DNA of 64,000 nt from the NCBI RefSeq assembly GCF_004786095.1, contig NZ_RHPJ01000001.1, positions 372,001-436,000 on the forward strand. Direction: 5' to 3'. The position numbers were made by a program, and so were the translations under genes. Origin of the DNA: Serinibacter arcticus. Lineage in GTDB: Bacteria > Actinomycetota > Actinomycetes > Actinomycetales > Beutenbergiaceae. This document shows positions 24,500 through 32,986 of this stretch, piece by piece (the first letter of the stretch is position 1; each line of letters starts with the position of its first letter). Below the pieces are notes generated by a model. That model ran no database searches, had not been told where the DNA came from, and worked only from the letters and a program-made list of their open reading frames with translations.

Positions 24500-26383
24500 A
24501 TGTCCGAGACTCCCGTCGGCTCGACAGAGCCGACCACCAGCCCCTCCGACGAGCCCGGGATCGACGTGTCCGGCGACGCCGCGGTCGAGCCCGCGTCGCA
24601 GGCCGAGATCGAGGCCCTCGCGAGCGAGACGCTCGACGGCCCCGCCGTCGACCCCCACACCGAGGTCCCCCAGACCTTCGCCGACTTCGACGTCTCGCCC
24701 GAGATCGTCGGGTCGCTCGCCGACGTCGGCATCATCCACCCGTTCCCGATCCAGGCGCTGACCCTCCCCGTCGCCCTCTCGCGGCACGACATCATCGGCC
24801 AGGCCAAGACCGGAACCGGCAAGACGCTCGGCTTCGGCGTGCCCCTGCTGCAGAACGTCACCTCCCCCGGCGAGCCCGGCTTCGAGGAGCTCGCCTCCCC
24901 CGGGAAGCCGCAGGCGCTCGTGGTGGTGCCGACGCGCGAGCTCGCCGCGCAGGTCGCGGGAGACCTCGCGACCGCCTCGCGGCGCCGCAGCGTCCGCGTC
25001 ATCCAGCTGTACGGCGGTCGTGCGTACGAGCCGCAGATCGACACGCTCACCAAGGGCGTCGAGGTCGTGGTAGGCACCCCGGGCCGCATGATCGACCTGC
25101 TCAAGCAGCGTCACCTCGACCTGTCCCACGTCCGCACCGTCGTGCTGGACGAGGCCGACGAGATGCTCGACCTCGGCTTCCTGCCGGACGTCGAGACCCT
25201 CATCGCCGCGACGCCGCCCACGCGCCACACGATGCTCTTCTCGGCGACGATGCCCGGCGCCGTCATCGCCCTCGCGCGCCGCTACATGTCGCACCCCACG
25301 CACATCCGCGCGCACGACCCCGACGACGACGGCGTGACGCTGAAGGCGATCAAGCAGTTCGTCTACCGCGCCCACGCGATGGACAAGGTCGAGGTGCTCG
25401 CGCGCATCCTGCAGGCGCGCGGCCGCGGCCTGACGATCGTCTTCACGCGCACCAAGCGCACCGCCGCGAAGGTGGCGGACGACCTCGCCGAGCGCGGCTT
25501 CGCCTCGGCCGCGATCCACGGCGACCTCGGCCAGGGCGCGCGCGAGCAGGCGCTGCGCGCGTTCCGCAACGGCAAGGTCGACGTGCTCGTCGCGACCGAC
25601 GTCGCAGCGCGCGGCATCGACATCGACGACGTCACGCACGTCGTGAACTACCAGTGCCCCGACGACGACAAGACCTACCTGCACCGCGTCGGTCGCACCG
25701 GTCGCGCGGGCAACACGGGTACCGCGGTGACGTTCGTGGACTGGGACGACGTGCCCAAGTGGTCCCTCATCGACAAGGCCCTCGGCCTCGAGACGCCCGA
25801 CCCGCCGGAGACGTACTCCTCCACCCCCAGCCTGTACACCGACCTCGACATCCCCGAGGGCACCAAGGGCCGGCTGCCCCGTTCCGAGCGCACGCGCGCC
25901 GGGCTCGGCGCCGAGGTCGTGGAGGACCTGGGCGAGACGGGCAAGCGCAACTCGCGCGCCGGCGGCGACGCCGGTGGCCGCGGTCCTCGTGACGGCGGCG
26001 GATCGCGCGACGGCGGTTCGCGGGACGGCGGCCGTGGCGGTCGCGACGGCGGCCGCGCACCTCGTGAGGGTGGCCGCGGCGGACGCGACAGCGGCCGCGG
26101 CACCGATCGGCCCCGTGCGGAGCGCACCGAACGTCAGGCTCCGCGCGACGGCGAGCCCCGCCGTCGTCGCCAGGAGACCGGCACCGAGCCCGCTGCGCCG
26201 GCCTCGTCGGGCGTCACGGTGCCCGGCTCGGACGTGAGCATCGACCTGCCCGACCGCTCCGGCGCGTTCCCGGGCACGGCGGCAGCCCCCGACGAGGGTG
26301 GCGAGCGCCGACCGCGCCGTCGTCGTCGTCGCGGCGGTGCCGGCTCGGGCGAGGACGCCACCCCGGTGGCCTCCGGCGAGTAG
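24500..26383 (+). CDS. DEAD-box ATP-dependent RNA helicase
   Basis: The 627-residue protein corresponds to Rv3211 (RhlE type). Motifs in order: Q motif with FPIQALTLPVAL, Walker A AKTGTGKT, PTRELA, GTPGR, DEAD box VLDEADEMLDLGF, SAT in LFSATMP, ARGIDIDDV and the arginine finger HRVGRTGRAG. The C-terminal tail from about residue 490 is an RNA-binding low-complexity region of repeated Arg/Gly/Asp (for example RDGGSRDGGRGGRDGGR) ending in RRRRRRGG. It unwinds structured RNA, probably in ribosome assembly or mRNA decay. The ATG at 24500 has AAGGC 6 bases upstream. The N-terminal 60 residues are acidic and unstructured. Confidence 0.9.
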   Translation: MSETPVGSTEPTTSPSDEPGIDVSGDAAVEPASQAEIEALASETLDGPAVDPHTEVPQTFADFDVSPEIVGSLADVGIIHPFPIQALTLPVALSRHDIIGQAKTGTGKTLGFGVPLLQNVTSPGEPGFEELASPGKPQALVVVPTRELAAQVAGDLATASRRRSVRVIQLYGGRAYEPQIDTLTKGVEVVVGTPGRMIDLLKQRHLDLSHVRTVVLDEADEMLDLGFLPDVETLIAATPPTRHTMLFSATMPGAVIALARRYMSHPTHIRAHDPDDDGVTLKAIKQFVYRAHAMDKVEVLARILQARGRGLTIVFTRTKRTAAKVADDLAERGFASAAIHGDLGQGAREQALRAFRNGKVDVLVATDVAARGIDIDDVTHVVNYQCPDDDKTYLHRVGRTGRAGNTGTAVTFVDWDDVPKWSLIDKALGLETPDPPETYSSTPSLYTDLDIPEGTKGRLPRSERTRAGLGAEVVEDLGETGKRNSRAGGDAGGRGPRDGGGSRDGGSRDGGRGGRDGGRAPREGGRGGRDSGRGTDRPRAERTERQAPRDGEPRRRRQETGTEPAAPASSGVTVPGSDVSIDLPDRSGAFPGTAAAPDEGGERRPRRRRRRGGAGSGEDATPVASGE

Positions 26384-26401
26384 CCCACCCCGCACCACAC
26401 C

Positions 26402-26450
26402 CGACGATCCCGTCGGGACGCGCTCCGGCGTCGTCACGGCGGGATCGTCG
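26402..26450. terminator. inverted repeat between helicase and lipoprotein genes
   Basis: Arms CGACGATCCCG (26402-26412) and CGGGATCGTCG (26440-26450), 11 bp perfect, with a 27-base loop that can itself pair (GGGACGCG with CGCGTCCC just beyond). It lies in the 85-base gap between converging genes. Confidence 0.5.
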
Positions 26451-26468
26451 CGTCCCGCCCTGTCGCCG

Positions 26469-26867
26469 CTACGCCCCGCGTCCCGCGCCCGGGCACAGGT
26501 GCTCGATCGCGACGTCGACGAACGTCTCGGCACGCCCCGGCCCCAGATCCTCGGCCCAGACGTCGATGATCTCGGCCCTGCTGTGGCTCGCGTCCGCCCC
26601 GGGCCGGTCCTTCGGCGGCAGCATCGCCCCACAGGTCAGCCGGGCGTGGAACGACGCAGGAATCATCCCCGGCTCGTCGTCGGTGAAGACCCCGGGAAGC
26701 GCCTCGTCCAGCGCCTCGCGGAAGGCCACGTCGGCTTCCGGCCCTGGCGGCACGCGCGGTGGCGGCTGCGGCGGCGTGCACGCCGACAGGATCGTCAGGG
26801 CGACGATGGTGGTCGTGATCGTGCGAGGCGTGCGGCTGTCGCGACCGCCGTGTCGTGCGTGGTGCAT
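26469..26867 (-). CDS. small secreted lipoprotein, DUF732-like
   Basis: The 132-residue protein has a lipoprotein signal peptide: basic N-terminus (MHHARHGGRDSRTPR), hydrophobic core TTTIVALTI and lipobox LSAC with the lipidated Cys near residue 30. After a Pro-rich spacer comes a small domain with DVAFREALDEALPGV, a mid Cys (RLTCGAM) and a terminal VDVAIEHLCPG. The paired cysteines and the final LCP resemble DUF732 proteins of mycobacteria, for which no function is known. I chose ATG 26867 because GGAGGTCACC precedes it perfectly; an upstream ATG at 26930 has no such site and would spoil the signal peptide. Confidence 0.7.
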   Translation of the reverse strand: MHHARHGGRDSRTPRTITTTIVALTILSACTPPQPPPRVPPGPEADVAFREALDEALPGVFTDDEPGMIPASFHARLTCGAMLPPKDRPGADASHSRAEIIDVWAEDLGPGRAETFVDVAIEHLCPGAGRGA

Positions 26868-26997
26868 GGTGACCTCCGTGCTCGGGCGCGTCCTGGTCGG
26901 GCACGCTGCTGCGTCGTTGATCTCTTCCACCGTAGAGGAATCACGGATCGCGGGCGAGGTTCGACCGTCGGCCCTGTCGGTCCCCGTGTCAGCGTCC

Positions 26998-27003
26998 TAG
27001 GGT
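26998..27003 (+). promoter_or_regulatory. -10 box (TAGGGT) upstream of the yciO-like gene
   Basis: TAGGGT ends 6 bases before the ATG at 27010. Confidence 0.5.
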
Positions 27004-27009
27004 GGCTGC

Positions 27010-27633
27010 ATGGCACGCTTCCTCGAGGTCCACCCCGTCAACCCGCAGGCGCGCGCGATCTCGCAGGTCGTGGCCATGCTCCGCGACGACGACGCGCTGA
27101 TCGCCTATCCCACCGACTCCTGCTACGCGCTCGGCGCGCGGCTCGACTCGGTCACCGGCCCCGAGCGGATCCGACAGATCCGCGACCTCGACGCCAAGCA
27201 CGACTTCACGCTCGTGTGCTCCGACTTCCACCAGCTCGGCACGCTCGTGCACCTGGACAACTGGGCCTTCCGCGCCATCAAGGCGGCGACGCCCGGTGCC
27301 TACACGTTCATCCTGCCCGCGACCAAGGAGGTCCCGCGGCGGCTGCACCACCCGAAGAAGAAGACGGTCGGTGTGCGCATCCCGCACAACCCGGTCGTGC
27401 GGGAGCTGCTGCGCGAGCTCGGCGAACCCCTCCTCAGCTCCACGCTGCTGCTGCCCGGTGCGAGCGAGCCGCTGACCGACGGCTGGCAGATCAACGAGGA
27501 GATCGGGCACCTCGTGGACGCCGTGCTGGACTCGGGCGAGTGCGGCACGGAGCCGACCACCGTCGTCGACCTCTCCTCGGGCGAGCCCGAGGTCGTGCGC
27601 GTCGGCGCCGGCGACCCGACTCCGTTCGAGTAG
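27010..27633 (+). CDS. YciO/Sua5/YrdC family protein (threonylcarbamoyl-AMP synthase-like)
   Basis: The 207-residue protein has the YrdC double-stranded RNA-binding fold: AYPTDSCYALG, RIRQIRDLDAKHDFTLVC, AFRAIKAATPGAYTFILPATKEVP and the VGVRIPHNP loop. Length and the HHPKKKTVGVRIP segment place it in the YciO subfamily, not in TsaC/Sua5, which carries the tRNA-modifying activity (threonylcarbamoyladenosine at A37). A role in nucleotide or tRNA metabolism is therefore likely but its reaction is uncertain. It has a likely leaderless promoter and converges on marC with a 3-base gap. Confidence 0.82.
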   Translation: MARFLEVHPVNPQARAISQVVAMLRDDDALIAYPTDSCYALGARLDSVTGPERIRQIRDLDAKHDFTLVCSDFHQLGTLVHLDNWAFRAIKAATPGAYTFILPATKEVPRRLHHPKKKTVGVRIPHNPVVRELLRELGEPLLSSTLLLPGASEPLTDGWQINEEIGHLVDAVLDSGECGTEPTTVVDLSSGEPEVVRVGAGDPTPFE

Positions 27634-27636
27634 GGC

Positions 27637-28254
27637 TCAGGCGGTCGCGACGAACGCCATCACGGCGTCGGCGATCAGCTGCACCGCGATCGCGGCGAGC
27701 AGCATGCCCGCGAGGCGCGTGACGACGGTGACACCGCCGTCGCCCAGGACACGGCGCACGATCCCCGCGAACCGCATCGCGAGGTAGAGGCACACGTGAA
27801 CCGCGAGGATCGCGAGCCCGATCGCCACCCAGGCGGCGGTCGAGCGGTCCGAGTTCTCCACGGCCAGCATCGAGGCGACGATCGCGCCGGGCCCCGCCAG
27901 CAGCGGCGTCCCGAGCGGCACCAGCGCCACGTTCACCCCGCTGGGCGACGGCGAGGGGTCCTCGGTCTTTCCCGTGAGCAGGTCGAGCGCGACGAGCAGG
28001 AGCAGCAGCCCGCCCGAGGCCTGGAACGCCGGCACCGAGACGTGCAGGAAGTCGAAGATGTAGCGGCCGAACAGCGTGAAGGCCACGATCACGCCGAGCG
28101 CCACGAGGATCGCCTGCCGCGCGGCCGCGATCCGCTGGGTGCGGTTCATCGACGAGGTCAGGGCGAGGAACACCGGCACCGTGCCCGGCGGGTCCATGAT
28201 GACGAACAGCGTCAGGAACGTCGTCGTGAACAGGGCGAGGTCGATCCAGCTCAT
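27637..28254 (-). CDS. MarC family integral membrane protein
   Basis: The 205-residue protein has six hydrophobic helices and the MarC signatures MDPPGTVPVFLALT near the N-terminus, VPLGTPLLAGPGAI in the middle and RLAGMLLAAIAVQLIADA at the C-terminus. MarC proteins are inner-membrane proteins of unknown transport function; despite the name they are not proven multidrug pumps. Its ATG at 28254 overlaps the stop of the upstream PHP gene (ATGA), so the two are translationally coupled. Confidence 0.88.
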   Translation of the reverse strand: MSWIDLALFTTTFLTLFVIMDPPGTVPVFLALTSSMNRTQRIAAARQAILVALGVIVAFTLFGRYIFDFLHVSVPAFQASGGLLLLLVALDLLTGKTEDPSPSPSGVNVALVPLGTPLLAGPGAIVASMLAVENSDRSTAAWVAIGLAILAVHVCLYLAMRFAGIVRRVLGDGGVTVVTRLAGMLLAAIAVQLIADAVMAFVATA

Positions 28255-29090
28255 CGCAGGACCTCGAGCCGTCCGCGCTCGGCGATCGCCTCGAGCGATG
28301 CGGGCGCCGTGGTGTTCTCCCCCAGACGGTTCAGCTTGCCGGTGCCGTGGAAGTCGCTGGAGCCGGTGACCACGAGGTCGAGCTCGCGCGCGAGGTCGCG
28401 CAGCGCGGCGCGGTCGCGCTCGTCGTGGTCGCGATGGTCGACCTCGAGTCCCACGAGCCCGACGGCGGCGAGCTCCGCGATCTCCGCGGCGTCCAGGCTC
28501 GCCCCGCGCAGGTGCGCGAACGGGTGCGCCAGCACGGGCACCCCGCCCGCGGCCAGCACGAGAGCGATCATCTCGTGCGGGGTGGGCATCTCGAAGGGGA
28601 CGACGTAGGGGCTGCCGTCGCCGAGGATGTCCGCGAACACGGCGTCGCGCGACGGTGCAGCACCCACGGCCACGAGCGCGTCGGCGATGTGGGGCCGCCC
28701 GACGGTCGCACCGGGGGCGACCTGCGCGCTCACGTCGCGCCAGGTGAGCGGGAAGTCGCGGGCGAGCCGGTCCACGATCGTCTCGGCCCGCCGCACGCGC
28801 GCGGTGCGGGAGAGGGTGAGCGCGCTCGCCAGGGGCGCGTCGGTCGGGTCGTGCAGGTAGGACAGGAGGTGCACGCTCGTCCACCCCGTGCGCGTGGAGA
28901 GCTCGGCGCCCCGCACCAGCGCGATCCCGCACTCGCGGGCCGCCGTCGCGGCCTCGTCCCAGCCGGCCGTGGTGTCGTGGTCCGTCAGTCCCAGGACGTC
29001 GATCCCCGCCGCCGCGGCGGCGTGCACGAGCTCCGTCGGCGTCTGCGTCCCGTCCGAGACGGACGAGTGGGTGTGGAGGTCGATGGGCAC
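28251..29090 (-). CDS. PHP domain phosphoesterase / 5'-3' exonuclease-like (RNase AM/TrpH type)
   Basis: The 279-residue protein has the four PHP metal-binding motifs: IDLHTHSSVSDG (H6, H8, D13), GLTDHDT, LAHPFAHLRG and GSSDFHGTGK. Proteins of this length with a central insertion (VGRPHIADALVAVGA) are the TrpH/YciV group; E. coli YciV acts on 3',5'-bisphosphates and shortens rRNA 5' ends. The GTG at 29090 follows TAGAGT by 8 bases without a ribosome binding site. It is divergent from the aminopeptidase P gene and coupled to marC. Confidence 0.85.
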   Translation of the reverse strand: MPIDLHTHSSVSDGTQTPTELVHAAAAAGIDVLGLTDHDTTAGWDEAATAARECGIALVRGAELSTRTGWTSVHLLSYLHDPTDAPLASALTLSRTARVRRAETIVDRLARDFPLTWRDVSAQVAPGATVGRPHIADALVAVGAAPSRDAVFADILGDGSPYVVPFEMPTPHEMIALVLAAGGVPVLAHPFAHLRGASLDAAEIAELAAVGLVGLEVDHRDHDERDRAALRDLARELDLVVTGSSDFHGTGKLNRLGENTTAPASLEAIAERGRLEVLR

Positions 29091-29144
29091 GAGGCTCGAC
29101 TCTACCGCCGGGGCGCCGGGTCGGATGGTGGGACGATGGACCGC

Positions 29145-30686
29145 ATGAGTGAGCAGCAGCAGCCCGTCAGCGACCGCGGCAGCAACCGGTCGCAGCGCCC
29201 CACGTCCGCCTCCTTCCGCGAGTTCATGGGCTCCTCCTGGGCCCCCGCGAGCGAGGGGGTGCCGGCACCGCTGGAGTCGGCGCCGTACGCCGCCGCACGC
29301 CGCGCCCGCCTGGGCGAGCAGTTCCCCGGCGACACCCTCGTGCTCCCCGCCGGTTCGCTCAAGGTGCGCTCCAACGACACCGACTACGCCTTCCGGCCGC
29401 ACGCCGCGTTCGCCCACCTCACGGGTCTGGGCACCGACCAGGAGGCCGACGCCGTGCTCGTGCTGCACCCGGTCGCGTCCGACGAGGACGGGACCGGCGA
29501 CGACGGGATGGCTGCCGACGGCCACGAGGCCGTCCTCTACACGCGACCGCTGGCCCCCCGCGACAGCGAGGAGTTCTACGCCGACGCGCGCTACGGCGAG
29601 TTCTGGGTCGGGAGGCGCTGGACGCTCGAGGAGGCCGAGGCGCTCACCGGCATCCGCACCGCGCACATCGACGACCTGCGCGACGCCGTCGCCAAGGACG
29701 CCTCCACGCCGGGCGTGAACCTGCGCGTGCTGCGCGGGGCGGACGACGCCGTCGGGACGCTGGTGGACGTCGTCGCCGCCGAGAACGGTCACGACACCTA
29801 CGAGGAGTCGGCGTTCGACGACGAGCTCGCCGGCGTCGTCTCCGAGCTGCGCCTGGTCAAGGACGCGTGGGAGATCGAGCAGCTCCGGCTCGCGGTGGAC
29901 GCGTCGATCCGCGGGTTCGCCGACGTCGTGGCCGCCCTCCCCCGCGCCACCGGGCACGCCAGGGGCGAGCGCGTGGTCGAGGGTGCGTTCGCGGCCCGGG
30001 CGCGCGAGGAGGGAAATGCCGTCGGGTACGACACGATCGCCGCCGCCGGCGACCACGCCACGACGCTGCACTGGATCCGCAACACGGGCACCGTCACCTC
30101 GGGTGAGCTCCTGCTGCTCGACGCCGGGGTCGAGGTCGACTCGCTCTACACCGCCGACGTCACGCGCACGCTGCCGGTCTCCGGCGAGTTCACCGAGGTC
30201 CAGCGCCGGGTCTACGAGGCGGTGCGCGAGGCGGCCGACGCGGCGTTCGCCGTCGTCCGGCCGGGGATCAGATTCCGCGAGATCCACGCCGCGGCGATGG
30301 AGGTCATCGCGCTGCGCCTGGAGGAGTGGGGCCTGCTGCCCGTGAGCGCGGCCGAGTCGCTGACGCCCGAGGGTCAGCAGCACCGGCGGTGGATGCCGCA
30401 CGGCACGAGCCACCACCTCGGACTCGACGTGCACGACTGCGCGCAGGCGCGCGCCGAGATGTACCTCGACGGCGTGCTCGAGCCCGGCATGGTCTTCACC
30501 ATCGAGCCCGGCCTGTACTTCAAGGCGGACGACCTGGCGGTGCCCCAGGAGTACCGCGGCATCGGTGTCCGCATCGAGGACGACGTCCTGGTGACGGCCG
30601 ACGGCTACGAGAACCTGTCGGCCGCGCTGCCGCGAGCGTCGGAGGACGTCGAGGCGTGGATGGCGGAGGTCGCGCGCGGTCGCTGA
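29145..30686 (+). CDS. pepP: Xaa-Pro aminopeptidase (aminopeptidase P), M24
   Basis: The 513-residue enzyme removes N-terminal residues preceding proline. It has an N-terminal domain with SNDTDYAFRPHAAFAHLTG, typical of PepP. The pita-bread catalytic domain carries the five metal ligands: Asp in LLLDAGVEVDSLYTADVTRTL (two Asp), His in GTSHHLGLDVHD, Glu in FTIEPGLYF and Glu in GIGVRIEDDVLV. It is cytosolic with no signal sequence. Starts at 29136 and 29145 are both possible; GACGAT ends 7 bases before the second, which I chose. It is divergent from the PHP gene. Confidence 0.92.
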   Translation: MSEQQQPVSDRGSNRSQRPTSASFREFMGSSWAPASEGVPAPLESAPYAAARRARLGEQFPGDTLVLPAGSLKVRSNDTDYAFRPHAAFAHLTGLGTDQEADAVLVLHPVASDEDGTGDDGMAADGHEAVLYTRPLAPRDSEEFYADARYGEFWVGRRWTLEEAEALTGIRTAHIDDLRDAVAKDASTPGVNLRVLRGADDAVGTLVDVVAAENGHDTYEESAFDDELAGVVSELRLVKDAWEIEQLRLAVDASIRGFADVVAALPRATGHARGERVVEGAFAARAREEGNAVGYDTIAAAGDHATTLHWIRNTGTVTSGELLLLDAGVEVDSLYTADVTRTLPVSGEFTEVQRRVYEAVREAADAAFAVVRPGIRFREIHAAAMEVIALRLEEWGLLPVSAAESLTPEGQQHRRWMPHGTSHHLGLDVHDCAQARAEMYLDGVLEPGMVFTIEPGLYFKADDLAVPQEYRGIGVRIEDDVLVTADGYENLSAALPRASEDVEAWMAEVARGR

Positions 30687-30770
30687 CGGCGCTCCGCCGC
30701 CCGCCGCCCGTTTCTGCGCGGCTCCGGTCGCTTCGCGCTCAGGCAAGCGACAGGTGGCGCGCACGAACAC

Positions 30771-30803
30771 GACCGCCCGACGGCGAAGGGCCGTCGGGCG
30801 GTC
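30771..30803. terminator. terminator between pepP and the stress-protein gene
   Basis: Arms GACCGCCCGACGGC (30771-30784) and GCCGTCGGGCGGTC (30790-30803), 14 bp perfect with a 5-base loop, lying between two converging stops. Confidence 0.7.
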
Positions 30804-30835
30804 GGGCGGGGGTCGGCTGGTGGCCGGGCCCCGGG

Positions 30836-31594
30836 CTACTGCTGCGGGCGGTCGTCCTCGATGCGCTGACCGTAGCGCGGGGGCTCGTTCAGCTCGGGGG
30901 CGGGCTGCTGGGGCTGCTGCGGCGCCTGGCCGGGCTGCTGCTGGGGCGCCTGGCCCGGCTGCGGCTGAGGCTGCTGACCCTGCGGGGCCTGCTGGCCGTA
31001 CGGGCCGGGCTGCTGGGGCGTGTGCTGACCGAACTGACCCTGCTGACCGAACTGCCCCTGCGGGGACTGGACCTGCTGCCCCTGACCGAACGCCCCGCCG
31101 CCCGACAGCGGGATCTGCGCCTTCGTCAGCATCGCGCGGGCGTCGCCGGCGAGGTCGGGCAGGCACAGCACCGAGTAGCGGCTGGCCACCACCTGCGAGG
31201 ACGAGACAAAGTCGCGCTTCCCGCCGGTGAAGGAGTAGGAGATGACCCCGAAGAGCGACCCGAACGCCGCACCGATGACGGCGCAGGTCACGATCGTGCC
31301 GAGGACGTTGCCCTCGGAGCCGGCGAACAGGCTGAAGAGCAGACCGATGAAGATACCGAACCAGACGCCCGAGAGCGCACCGGCGGCGGCCACGCGCGGG
31401 TAGGACAGCCGGCCGGTCACGCGCTCGACCATGCGCAGGTCGGAGCCGACGATCGTCACGGCCTGCACGGTGAACGCGCCGTCGGCCAGCACGTCGACCG
31501 CCTTCTGCGCCTCGAGGTAGGTCGGGAACGAGGCGATCTCGACGCCCTGCGGCGGGGTGGGGACGCGCATCGCGCGGGGATCGTTGAGGGACAT
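30836..31594 (-). CDS. general stress protein 17M-like membrane protein with Gln/Pro-rich tail
   Basis: The 252-residue protein begins with the YflT/heat-induced stress domain (EIASFPTYLEAQKAVDVLAD, VQAVTIVGSDLRMVERVTGR). Two glycine-rich membrane helices follow (AAAGALSGVWFGIFIGLLFSL and GTIVTCAVIGAAFGSLFGVI), typical of Gly-zipper proteins. From about residue 165 the tail is low complexity, almost only Gln, Pro and Gly (for example QPQPQPGQAPQQQPGQAPQQ). Function is unknown; homologues are called general stress protein 17M or glycine-zipper proteins. CACAAT ends 6 bases before the ATG, with GAGGG in between, so leaderless or leadered initiation are both possible. Confidence 0.75.
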   Translation of the reverse strand: MSLNDPRAMRVPTPPQGVEIASFPTYLEAQKAVDVLADGAFTVQAVTIVGSDLRMVERVTGRLSYPRVAAAGALSGVWFGIFIGLLFSLFAGSEGNVLGTIVTCAVIGAAFGSLFGVISYSFTGGKRDFVSSSQVVASRYSVLCLPDLAGDARAMLTKAQIPLSGGGAFGQGQQVQSPQGQFGQQGQFGQHTPQQPGPYGQQAPQGQQPQPQPGQAPQQQPGQAPQQPQQPAPELNEPPRYGQRIEDDRPQQ

Positions 31595-31686
31595 GCCCTC
31601 ATTGTGGCGCTATTTGCTGGATCCTGCCTGGACGTCTCCTGGGCGTCGTGCCGTGGCGCGCCGTCCCGCGGCCCGGCCCCACGCCC

Positions 31687-31692
31687 TACCCT
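31687..31692 (+). promoter_or_regulatory. -10 box (TACCCT) upstream of the PRC/MgtE-N/CBS gene
   Basis: TACCCT ends 7 bases before the GTG at 31700. Confidence 0.5.
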
Positions 31693-31699
31693 GGAGGCC

Positions 31700-32986
31700 G
31701 TGAGCACTCCCTCCCGCGTCTTCGCCGCGCGCCTGGCAGGTACCGGCGTGTTCGACCCCAACCGCGACCAGGTCGGCAAGGTGCACGACGTCGTCGTCGT
31801 CCACCGCTCCACGGGGGCGCTGCGCGCCGTCGGACTCGTGGTCGAAGTGGCGGGCAAGCGCCGCGTGTTCGTGCCGCTCAGCCGCGTGACCAGCATGGAC
31901 GCCGGCTCCGTCATCACCACCGGCCTCGTGAACATGCGTCGGTTCGAGCAGCGTGCTGGCGAGACGCAGGTGGTCGGGCAGCTGCTCGACCGCAGCCTCC
32001 TGCTCTCCGAGAACGACGGCGGCGGCGACGCGCGCCTCGAGGACCTCGCGATCGAGCTGCGCCGCGGTCGCGACTGGGATGTCACCAAGCTCTTCGTCCG
32101 CCGCACCGTCGCCGGCGGTCTGCGCTGGCGACGCGGCGAGACCCTCCTGGTCGACGCCGACTCCGTCACCGGCCTGACCGAGCAGCGCCCGGGTCAGGGT
32201 GCCTCCGCCCTGCTCGCCACGCTGGAGGGCCTCAAGCCGGCCGACGTCGCCGACGTGCTGCACGACCTGCCCGACCAGCGGCGCCTCGAGGTGGCCTCGG
32301 AGCTCGACGACGAGCGTCTGGCCGACGTCCTGGAGGAGCTCTCCGACGAGGACTCGGTCGGGATCCTCGTCTCCCTCCAGACGGACCGGGCCGCGCGCGT
32401 GCTGGACGTGATGCAGCCGGACGACGCCGCCGACCTCGTTGCTGAGCTGCCCGCCGAGACCGCCAGGGAGCTGCTCGAGCGCATGGAGCCCGAGGAGGCG
32501 GACGACGTCCGCCGACTCCTCGCCTACGGCGAGCACACGGCCGGTGGTCTGATGACGACCGAGCCCGTGATCCTCGGCCCCGAGGCGACGATCGCGTCGG
32601 CGCTGGCGCACGTGCGCCGTCGTGACCTCTCCCCCGCCCTGTCGACGCTGGTGTTCGTCGTCCGGCCCCCGCTCGAGACGCCCACGGGGCGCTTCCTCGG
32701 CGTCGTGCACCTGCAGGCGATGCTGCGCGAACCCCCGCACGACGCCGTCGGCACCCTGCTCGACCGCGACATCGAGTGGGTGCTGCCCACGGATCCGCTC
32801 GGCAAGGTCACGCGACTGATGGCGACGTACAACCTCACGGCCCTGCCGGTCCTGGACGAGGAGCACCGCCTGCTCGGTGCCGTCTCGGCCGACGACGTGC
32901 TCGACCGCCTGCTGCCCGACGACTGGCGGGACGCGGACGACGCGCTCACCGACGCGTCGCTGACCCCGGGCGGCGGCCGTGGCTGA
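31700..32986 (+). CDS. soluble PRC-barrel / MgtE N-domain / CBS-pair protein
   Basis: The 428-residue protein has an N-terminal PRC-barrel-like domain (GTGVFDPNRDQVGKVHDVVV), an MgtE N-terminal superhelical domain of repeated Leu/Asp/Glu helices (LKPADVADVLHDLPDQRRLE, ERLADVLEELSDEDSVGIL) and two CBS domains at about 275-415 ending with LPVLDEEHRLLGAVSADDVL. The membrane domain of the MgtE magnesium channel is completely absent, so it is not a transporter by itself. It resembles Rv1232c. It may sense magnesium or nucleotides and act on a partner. The GTG start at 31700 is used; its stop overlaps the DUF1003 start by 8 bases. Confidence 0.82.
   Translation: MSTPSRVFAARLAGTGVFDPNRDQVGKVHDVVVVHRSTGALRAVGLVVEVAGKRRVFVPLSRVTSMDAGSVITTGLVNMRRFEQRAGETQVVGQLLDRSLLLSENDGGGDARLEDLAIELRRGRDWDVTKLFVRRTVAGGLRWRRGETLLVDADSVTGLTEQRPGQGASALLATLEGLKPADVADVLHDLPDQRRLEVASELDDERLADVLEELSDEDSVGILVSLQTDRAARVLDVMQPDDAADLVAELPAETARELLERMEPEEADDVRRLLAYGEHTAGGLMTTEPVILGPEATIASALAHVRRRDLSPALSTLVFVVRPPLETPTGRFLGVVHLQAMLREPPHDAVGTLLDRDIEWVLPTDPLGKVTRLMATYNLTALPVLDEEHRLLGAVSADDVLDRLLPDDWRDADDALTDASLTPGGGRG

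Noticed and set aside
31700-32986. MgtE magnesium transporter
   Set aside because: The membrane domain is entirely absent; only the cytosolic sensor part and a PRC barrel are present.
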